The position numbers and the translations under genes were made by a program. 64,000 nucleotides of DNA from Phycisphaerales bacterium AB-hyl4 (GTDB lineage Bacteria > Planctomycetota > Phycisphaerae > Phycisphaerales > Phycisphaeraceae): positions 186,001 to 250,000 of the forward strand of contig JBGUBD010000005.1 of NCBI GenBank assembly GCA_041821185.1. Reading direction: 5' to 3'. How positions within the stretch are numbered: position 1 is the stretch's first letter; every line of letters starts with the position of its first letter. Of the stretch, positions 57,549 to 64,000 are shown one piece after another. The notes under the pieces are model-generated. The model saw nothing but the letters and a program-made list of their open reading frames with translations. It ran no database searches and was not told where the DNA came from.

Positions 57549-58676
57549 CTAAATGACTTCAAGCTGATCGCGTTCCGGCAGCGTCGGAAACGGGGCGGTG
57601 GGCAGCGTCTGATACCAATACGCGACGGACGCGATATCGTCCTGCAAGGGCAGGTAACGTTTGTCGCTGCGCCAACCGAGGGCTTGGATCGTTACCGCCA
57701 GGTCGCGCTTGAAGCGGATCGGGTCGGGGATATGCCAGCGATAAAGCCCGAAGCGCTGCTGTGCCTGGTACAGGCCGTCTGGCCGAAAGACCTGCGGCAT
57801 GCCGGCGTAGGCGGTGTTGTACTCTTCGTAAGCTTTTGTTTGCTTGTTTTCAAAATTGTACGAACCGCAGAAGTAATCTTCCGTGCCCGTGCCGCAGATG
57901 GTGGGGTAGGCGTCGCCGCCGCGCTCGGCGGGCTGTTTGCCTTCGGGCCAGTCGCCATCAAGGTAGAACTTGATTTCGCCCTCACCCCACCAGCGGTTGT
58001 TGTTCACGCCCCAGGCCATGTACGTGCCGGCGTAGTGCCCCTTCCCTTGAACGCCGTCGAGGATGGTGTAGATCTCCTTGTACGGCAGCGGATTGACTCG
58101 GCGGAATTGCGCGTGAAAGTAAGCGGCGTCATCAGGCACGGTGTTGAGCGCGTAGTCGATCTGGTAGTAGACCACCATCGGCTCTTCGGCGATGTTCTCC
58201 AGCGTCATACGGCAGCGCTGACGGAACGGCATCGGCCAGTAGCAGTTGAACGCGCTACCGGGGTTGACGCACACAGCCTGCGAGTTGACCGGCCGATAGT
58301 TCAGCAAATCCCCCCAGCCCGACGCGAAAAAGTCACCGACCGGGCATTCCACACTCGGCTGGTCCTGGTCGTCCCAATACATTCGCAGGATGCTGAATCG
58401 CCACGGACCGGTTGGCGTCATCCAGATGTGCTGGATCGCGCCGGGGCCTTCGATGTCGGCCAGCGTGAGCGTCGCACCGGGCTCAATGGTCACGCAAGGC
58501 GAAACCTTCCAGCCCTGGCCAAGCTCGCGCGAAGGCACCGTGCCGTTGCCTTGCGTGGCCATGCCGGCCTTGCCTTTTTCGCCGGTAAAATTCTCGGGGC
58601 TGATCGAACGAGACTCGGCCTCGCTGAGCCGGTGCAGGTTGGCGAGGTCGACTGTCAATCCGTCGAAGTTATTCAT
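57549..58676 (-). CDS. GH172 (DUF2961) glycoside hydrolase
   Basis: 375 residues. GH172 signatures: ENFTGEKGKAGMA near the N-terminus, GAIQHIWMT (80-87), the YWDDQDQPSVECPVGDFF block, WWGEGEIKFYLDGD (229-242; Glu232 and Glu234) and CGTGTEDYFCGSY (261-273; Glu266). Family enzymes act on alpha-fructofuranosyl or D-arabinofuranosyl linkages. No signal peptide. Last gene of the minus-strand operon, 39 bp after the sulfatase. Confidence 0.85.
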   Translation of the reverse strand: MNNFDGLTVDLANLHRLSEAESRSISPENFTGEKGKAGMATQGNGTVPSRELGQGWKVSPCVTIEPGATLTLADIEGPGAIQHIWMTPTGPWRFSILRMYWDDQDQPSVECPVGDFFASGWGDLLNYRPVNSQAVCVNPGSAFNCYWPMPFRQRCRMTLENIAEEPMVVYYQIDYALNTVPDDAAYFHAQFRRVNPLPYKEIYTILDGVQGKGHYAGTYMAWGVNNNRWWGEGEIKFYLDGDWPEGKQPAERGGDAYPTICGTGTEDYFCGSYNFENKQTKAYEEYNTAYAGMPQVFRPDGLYQAQQRFGLYRWHIPDPIRFKRDLAVTIQALGWRSDKRYLPLQDDIASVAYWYQTLPTAPFPTLPERDQLEVI

Positions 58677-58715
58677 GCTGAGTCGGACTCCTGGGTATTC
58701 ACGCGACGAAACACA

Positions 58716-60089
58716 TCATTGCCAGACGCGCGCTTCGCGATCCTGCCATGCCGCGGTCAATCCTAACCGGTCGAGCCACTGCTCACCGGGCAGAAACGGA
58801 TCGTCTGCCTGCTGGAGCAACGCTGCCAGTCGAAGTGACAGTCGACGCTGCAAGTCACGGACCGTCGGATCGCCAACCAGATTGCGCATCTGATAAGGGT
58901 CTTCAATGTCGCTGAACAACAGCCACGCCTTACCCGGCTCTGTTTCAACATAGGTGTGCGTATGGGTTCGCAAGCCGCGCCATTCGGGCATTTGCTGGTC
59001 ACGCGCTTCATCGGTCGCAAAAGGGTTTGCGAGCAGCACCGCATCGACTTCGTCCGCGTGGCGTTCATCACGCAGCACATCACTTCGATCCCGCCAATGC
59101 ATCGCGTCGGGCGGCTCAACACCAAGCAGGCCCAGCAGCGTCGGCGTCAGGTCCATCAGCCCCACAAGCGCATCGCAGGTTTCCCCCGCTGGCAAAGATG
59201 GGCCGCGAAGGACCAGCGGCACGTGTACGCTTTCGGCATAAGGCGACTGCTTTTTCATCCAGCCATGGGACCAGAGCATGTCGCCGTGATCGCTGGTGAA
59301 CACGACGAGCGTATTCTCCGCCATGCCCAGTTGGTTCAACGTGCTCAGCAAACGGTCGAGTTGTTCATCCAGGGCTGTTGTTGCTGCGTAGTAGTCGGCA
59401 ATCGTTCGCCGACATTCGAGGCCGTTGGCGAGAGCGTTCTCGGTCGCTGGTTGTACGTTCGGCCGAAGCGGCAGACGCGCCGGATCATACAAATCACGAT
59501 ACTGCTCGGGCACTTGCGGGTACGGATCGTGTGGCGGGCCCCAGGAAACAACAAGGCCGAATGGCTGGTTCATCTCACGATGCGATTGCAGAAACTCGAT
59601 CGCCAGCTCCGTCTGGACGATCGGCTCATAACCTTCCGCATCAATGCGCTGCGGCGTGTCGCGGTAGTAGTACGGACGAAAGTAATCGTGAGCGCAGTTG
59701 CACACCGCCCAGTAGTCATCAAAGCCCAGCCGTCTCGGGCCCGGCGGGGTGTACTTGCTGCGCGGCACGCCGTCGAGATGCCACTTACCAACATATCCCG
59801 TGCGATAGCCTGCATCTCGCAGGGTGGTCCCCAGAGTTGGCAAGTCGGTTCGAATCGCCAGGTCGTTGGCGATGACCCCGTGGCGAGATGCGTCCACGGC
59901 TGTGAGCATCGACGCACGCATCGGTCCGCAACAGGGGTAGTTGGCGAAACAATGTTGCGCCCGGACACCCTGCCGCGCCAGAGCGTCTATCGTCGGCGTA
60001 CGAACGACCTCGTTGCCGTAGCAGCCCACCGCGTCGGCGCGCAGTTGATCTGCAAAGACCAATAGCAGGTTGGGGCGATCATCGGCCAC
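58716..60089 (-). CDS. Formylglycine-type sulfatase (CxPxR)
   Basis: 457 residues. N-terminal PNLLLVFADQLRADAVGCYG supplies the first metal Asp. Cys54 in CGPMR is the formylglycine precursor (motif CxPxR with Met in place of Ser/Ala). YVGKWHLDG and VVSWGPPHDPY, and TSDHGDMLWSHG (metal Asp-His) complete the active site. Removes sulfate esters, probably from a sulfated polysaccharide. No signal peptide is seen. Starts 3 bp after the preceding stop. Confidence 0.88.
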   Translation of the reverse strand: MADDRPNLLLVFADQLRADAVGCYGNEVVRTPTIDALARQGVRAQHCFANYPCCGPMRASMLTAVDASRHGVIANDLAIRTDLPTLGTTLRDAGYRTGYVGKWHLDGVPRSKYTPPGPRRLGFDDYWAVCNCAHDYFRPYYYRDTPQRIDAEGYEPIVQTELAIEFLQSHREMNQPFGLVVSWGPPHDPYPQVPEQYRDLYDPARLPLRPNVQPATENALANGLECRRTIADYYAATTALDEQLDRLLSTLNQLGMAENTLVVFTSDHGDMLWSHGWMKKQSPYAESVHVPLVLRGPSLPAGETCDALVGLMDLTPTLLGLLGVEPPDAMHWRDRSDVLRDERHADEVDAVLLANPFATDEARDQQMPEWRGLRTHTHTYVETEPGKAWLLFSDIEDPYQMRNLVGDPTVRDLQRRLSLRLAALLQQADDPFLPGEQWLDRLGLTAAWQDREARVWQ

Positions 60090-60091
60090 GC

Positions 60092-61405
60092 TCAGGCAGA
60101 TCCCTGTTTGCGAAATATGTCTTTAGGCGAAAGGTCATCCGGCGCGTTCGCGATCGCCCCGGCAGGCAACGGCACGTCACCGGCCAGCAACGGATCGTCG
60201 GTGTCGCGCATCCACTGCGACAGCCGCTGATCCAACTGCTCGCGCACTGTCGCATGCGCCGGCTGCTCGGCCAGGTTCTCCCGCTCCGAAGGATCAAGCC
60301 AAAGGTCATACAACGCCAGTCCGGGCGCTTCGCGTTCGAAATAGCCCGCCTTCAGCCAAAGGTCCTTGCTCGGTCCATCGTCAACGTTGCTTGGCAGCGG
60401 ACGTCGACGCGAGCCGAAGCGACGCACCAGTTTCCAGCGATCGGTGCGCACCGCCCGCTGCGGTTCATACCCGGCGTGATAAGTCACTTCCGCGAACACG
60501 GCGTCGTTTACCTGCTCGGCTCGCCCGTCGAGTACCGGTTTGAGGCTGCGCCCCTGCAACCACGTCGGCGGTTCGAGGTTCAGCAGATCGCACAGCGTTG
60601 GGAACAGATCGATTTGCGAGGTGAGCGTGTCGAGGGTGCGCCCGCCGCGCAACGTCTCGCCGGGGCCGCGCAACATGAGCATGACTTCCATGCCCGCATC
60701 GCTACAGCAACACTTCTGGCGCGGGAAGCTGATGCCGTGGTCGGTCGTGCAGATCACCAGCGTATTGTCCGCCAGTCCACTCGCTTCCAGCGCTTCAAGC
60801 ACCGTTCCCACGCCGCGGTCCATGCGACGGGCGGCGGTCGCGAAGCGTGCGGAATCCAGCCGCGTTGGCGGCGTGTCCGGCATGCCGAAAGGCGGCCGCT
60901 GACGCTCCGGTCGGTCGGCAGGGTCCAGTTCGTCAGCAGCGGGAAAGCGACCGCGATGCGTTTCGACAAAGCCGCAGTCCAGAAAGAATGGTTCGCGCGG
61001 ACCGGCGTTTAAAAACGCGGCCGCCGCCGGCGCGACGTATTCAGCCTCGGCCCCTTTGGTGGGCAGCACACGGCCGTACCCAATTTCCTCCGGCTCGGTC
61101 GCCACGTGGTTCACGCCCACCAGCGTCGTGTCGTAGCCGTTGTTCCCGAGAAAGTGGGCCAGATGCCGTTCCGGATCATGCAGCCGAAATCCGCGATGGT
61201 GCAACCCGAGCATGCCCGTGCAGTGGGCCCATTGTCCTGTTAGCAGTGCCGCTCGACTTGGCGAACAGGTAGGCGCCGCGCAGTAGGCCTGCCGAAACAA
61301 CACACCTTCATCCGCCAGTCGGCTGAGGTGCGGCGTGTGCACCGCGTAGCCATACGGCCCGATGCGTCGTCCCGTGTCGTGCGAATGCATGTAAATGACA
61401 TTCAC
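60092..61405 (-). CDS. Formylglycine-type sulfatase (CSPSR)
   Basis: 437 residues from a GTG at 61405 that overlaps the upstream stop by GTGA; a longer frame exists but lies inside that gene. Cys47 in CSPSR is the canonical formylglycine site. YMHSHDTGR is the metal-binding head, TTDHGISFPRQK holds the metal ligands. It looks like the heparan N-sulfatase-type branch. No signal peptide. Partner of the next sulfatase; the two probably strip different sulfate positions. Confidence 0.88.
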   Translation of the reverse strand: MNVIYMHSHDTGRRIGPYGYAVHTPHLSRLADEGVLFRQAYCAAPTCSPSRAALLTGQWAHCTGMLGLHHRGFRLHDPERHLAHFLGNNGYDTTLVGVNHVATEPEEIGYGRVLPTKGAEAEYVAPAAAAFLNAGPREPFFLDCGFVETHRGRFPAADELDPADRPERQRPPFGMPDTPPTRLDSARFATAARRMDRGVGTVLEALEASGLADNTLVICTTDHGISFPRQKCCCSDAGMEVMLMLRGPGETLRGGRTLDTLTSQIDLFPTLCDLLNLEPPTWLQGRSLKPVLDGRAEQVNDAVFAEVTYHAGYEPQRAVRTDRWKLVRRFGSRRRPLPSNVDDGPSKDLWLKAGYFEREAPGLALYDLWLDPSERENLAEQPAHATVREQLDQRLSQWMRDTDDPLLAGDVPLPAGAIANAPDDLSPKDIFRKQGSA

Positions 61406-64000
61406 AATGCGATCTCCTTTACCGTCACGCCACCCAGATCGCCGAAGCCGACCACCCAGTAGTCCTGCGTCCACCGCGGCGGCGGATCGCCCGCCCGCGA
61501 CCAGCGCGCGACTGCTTCCGCCACACTCGTATCATCGCTCGGCTGGTAGTCCGGCTCAAACAACGGCGGCGAAACCACGGGCATCTCACCTTCCGGATGA
61601 TGGTGCGGCCCCAGTAGATTGCGCAGCGTCCCGTACAAAGTCAGGGATAGCTTGCCGCCTTCCGCGGGAAGCTCCAACTCGTACGGCGGAGCGACCAGGT
61701 GGCCGATCGATCGGTCGTCCCATACAACTTCGACCACAGCCGCCGACAGACGCTCCACCTTTAACAGCCTCGGCCGACGCGATGGAGGCAGGCTCGTCGT
61801 CAATCGAAGATTGCCTGCATAAAACGGTAGTCCCGCGTCAGTCACATCGCCATAAGCCGGCTCACGCGGATCGGTCACTTGAATCGACGTACGATCCAGG
61901 CGACGCTGCATCACCGGCGGCAAGCCAAACGCCTGCCAGTGTGGGCATGGTGCCACGGCGGGCTGCTCGACTGTGATCGCATCAACACTGAAGTCACCGA
62001 TCAGCATGACCGCTTCGGCCTCCGTTCCATAGCGACGGACGGTGTCGTGGATGCTCGTGCGGTCGCCATGATGAAATTCAGCGCAGTGCAACTCGATCAT
62101 ATTGTTACCGTCGCGCACCATGCCCGTCACGTCGATGGGCATCCAGCGGGCGTCCCGCCATGCAGGCAATCCCGCGTAGGTGACGCATCGGCCATTCATG
62201 CGAATCACCCATCGCTCGGGGTACTCCACCACCAGCCGAACGCTGCGGTTGGCCGACAGCCCCGCCGCCTTAAAGCGATACCGCAAGGTCAGCGGGCCGT
62301 CGTATCGCATCGCGTTGAGCCGACGCTGCACCGCCAGCACCGGCACGGCGTTCGTCGACCACGGGCCATCGCCTTCGCGAAACCAGGCGGTGTCCAGCGG
62401 GAGCGTGTTGTCATCCAGCCGTTCGATGCGCCAACTCGATGACGGGATTGTGTGCTCCGTCGACTGGGCAGGGTCAATACCGCGCGGACGTGCAGGCATC
62501 GGAACCAGTGGTTTTTCACTGAGCTCAAGCAGATGGCCTTGCGCCGGTGCAAAAGGCAACGTGACCTGCAGGCGATTGCCGCGCCACTGCTGCGTCGGCG
62601 AGGATGTCTTGCCGCGTAAGGGGTCGATCATCCGCGCTGAACGCCACCGACCCGGGAAGGTCAGCGTCGCGCTGCCGCCTTGCGTGCGGTGCAGGTTCAC
62701 GACGAAAGCGAGTCGCCGTCCATCTTCAAGATCGCGCACATGCGCGAGCGTCCGCCGGGCAACCTCGGTGGGCAGACCTTCTAGGTGTACCGCCATACCG
62801 CGCGCGGTCTGCATATGCTTCGGCAACTCGTCGACGGACACCATCGGCACGTCGTCGAGCACCTCACTCGGCTGCTTGCTGGGCTCACCTTCAACGTACG
62901 CCGGCGGCTCGGCGGTCCGCCAGATCAAGCCGCCGGCTTCGCGAAACCGGGCGAGCAACGCGAGTGTGCTCTGGCGGATCGTCTGCATCGCCGGCACGAC
63001 GACGTGCGGATAATGCATCTGCCCCACACGCAGCACGGTTTGCCCGTCGGCATCCGTTGTCACGCTCGCATCGTCGGCCAGCAGATCTTCATCGCCCAGA
63101 TCGATTCCGACCTGGACGCCCAGCAGTTTCCAGAGCAGCGTCTTGAAGTGCTCATCAAATGACTCAATCGCCGACCGTGACGCTGCGGTGGTCGGGTTGA
63201 AGTCGGTGGTATTCTCGTCCTTCGTATCCGCCGGGGCGGCATCGGCCTGCCACAGTGTCCACGCCGACTCCGCTGGATGGAGCACGAGCGCGTCAGCCAC
63301 AAATCGCCCGGCCGCCATCTGGCCACACAACTGGCCCAGCGCCCCGTCGAGCACTGCGTTCTTCGGCCACCACGGCTGTTGGTAGAACAGGTTGGGCGGA
63401 TGGTCGCGCTTGCGACAGCCCGCCATCGTGTACAACGCCAGATGCGGGTTAAGCAGGTTCGCCCCCAACGCGATCTGCTGTGCCGCGATCCACCAGCGAT
63501 CTTCAAAACTCACGTTCTGCCCGCTCACACCATACAACTCGGTGAGCATCTGTCGTCGGCCGCACTGGTTGACCACGCTGCGACATTGTAGCGGCGTCAG
63601 CACTTCGTCCACCTGCCTCGCCAGGTGATCGATGCCGGGGATGTGCTGATGGCGATAGTTGGGCATCACCTTCACGCCCCAGAGTTGCTGCTCATACAGC
63701 GATCCCTCGGCCATGAAGTGTCCAGTCAACGACAACCCGCGACGCTCGCAGAACTGCCCCAGCCGTTGGCTGAAATGACGCTCGAACAGGTCATTCGCCG
63801 TGCGGTAATACTGCCAGCGGAAGCGCGCCGCACCTGGCGCATCAGTGAACAGCAGATACAACTGGTCAACCAATGCCTTGCCATGCATCTGCCGAAAACG
63901 CTCCGGCAGATCCGCTGACCACGGCACTGCCCCGCGCGGCAAGCCAAAGCGGAAAATCGCCGAGGGCTCATCCGTAAACTGGGCCGTTACCAGCCCCCCG
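61402..64000 (-). CDS. GH106-like (alpha-L-rhamnosidase-type) large glycosidase, 5' partial
   Basis: The frame stays open to the window edge, so the true start lies beyond base 64,000; 866 residues are visible. The order LVDQLYLLFTDAPGAARFRW, RRGLSLTGHFMAEGSLYEQQ and TELYGVSG is typical of large GH2/GH106-type enzymes with a TIM barrel, and the C-terminal LRYRFKAAG, RLVVEYPERW, WRDARWMPIDV is a beta-sandwich. Removal of rhamnose or similar residues is inferred. First gene visible of the minus-strand operon; overlaps the sulfatase by GTGA. Confidence 0.7.
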   Translation of the reverse strand, partial: GGLVTAQFTDEPSAIFRFGLPRGAVPWSADLPERFRQMHGKALVDQLYLLFTDAPGAARFRWQYYRTANDLFERHFSQRLGQFCERRGLSLTGHFMAEGSLYEQQLWGVKVMPNYRHQHIPGIDHLARQVDEVLTPLQCRSVVNQCGRRQMLTELYGVSGQNVSFEDRWWIAAQQIALGANLLNPHLALYTMAGCRKRDHPPNLFYQQPWWPKNAVLDGALGQLCGQMAAGRFVADALVLHPAESAWTLWQADAAPADTKDENTTDFNPTTAASRSAIESFDEHFKTLLWKLLGVQVGIDLGDEDLLADDASVTTDADGQTVLRVGQMHYPHVVVPAMQTIRQSTLALLARFREAGGLIWRTAEPPAYVEGEPSKQPSEVLDDVPMVSVDELPKHMQTARGMAVHLEGLPTEVARRTLAHVRDLEDGRRLAFVVNLHRTQGGSATLTFPGRWRSARMIDPLRGKTSSPTQQWRGNRLQVTLPFAPAQGHLLELSEKPLVPMPARPRGIDPAQSTEHTIPSSSWRIERLDDNTLPLDTAWFREGDGPWSTNAVPVLAVQRRLNAMRYDGPLTLRYRFKAAGLSANRSVRLVVEYPERWVIRMNGRCVTYAGLPAWRDARWMPIDVTGMVRDGNNMIELHCAEFHHGDRTSIHDTVRRYGTEAEAVMLIGDFSVDAITVEQPAVAPCPHWQAFGLPPVMQRRLDRTSIQVTDPREPAYGDVTDAGLPFYAGNLRLTTSLPPSRRPRLLKVERLSAAVVEVVWDDRSIGHLVAPPYELELPAEGGKLSLTLYGTLRNLLGPHHHPEGEMPVVSPPLFEPDYQPSDDTSVAEAVARWSRAGDPPPRWTQDYWVVGFGDLGGVTVKEIAL

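Overview
High-GC bacterial DNA, most likely from a planctomycete and probably a Phycisphaerae-type one. The basis is gene content: formylglycine sulfatases beside GH172, GH38 and GH106-like enzymes, an OPT-like DUF6785 transporter, MJ0042-like zinc-ribbon membrane proteins, and a meso-diaminopimelate-type MurE/MurF/MraY block. No rRNA or ribosomal protein gene is present to fix the taxon.

Layout. (1) About 1-14.7 kb, all on the minus strand, is the integrase end of a prophage-like element next to a tRNA-Arg(ACG) gene. It holds a tyrosine integrase, a run of structured intergenic RNA-like hairpins, a ParB-like protein, a HExxH metallopeptidase, a zinc-finger protein, a PolX-type nucleotidyltransferase, a helix-turn-helix replication-type protein, a lipoprotein, a holin-like protein, a sigma-like regulator, a LamG-like protein and an M14 carboxypeptidase. 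No capsid or terminase genes lie inside the window; they would be left of base 1. (2) 14.8-35.4 kb is chromosomal: a hexose-6-phosphate mutarotase, a rhomboid protease, murE-murF-mraY, small secreted or membrane proteins, a YihY/BrkB protein, a PilZ-receiver-HPt protein with both phosphorylation sites replaced, a heterodimeric ABC exporter, and a GntR regulator divergent from an SDR and a DapA-family gene. (3) 35,547-48,513 is a 12.97-kb mobile element inserted in a tRNA-Cys gene. It is bounded by an exact 40-bp repeat and carries a P4-type integrase, an AlpA-like regulator, a split primase-polymerase and primase/helicase, an Ogr/Delta-like zinc protein, many small genes and a NYN-domain nuclease at the far end. 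(4) 48.8-64 kb is a polysaccharide-degradation locus made of two convergent operons, with a 42-bp perfect palindrome in front of the first.

Three things stand out. First, the tRNA-Cys element combines P4-like parts (integrase, AlpA-like protein, primase/helicase, Ogr/Delta-like activator) with no recognisable virion genes, so it may be a planctomycete phage satellite. Second, murE and murF carry several in-frame, translated insertions of repeat elements (7-bp-period inverted repeats and a REP palindrome), in the manner of Rickettsia palindromic elements. Third, the prophage-like element has an array of five hairpins whose stems differ in sequence but keep pairing, with a conserved loop, a conserved lead-in and T-tails. 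Functional assignments come from motif recognition only; no database search was possible.
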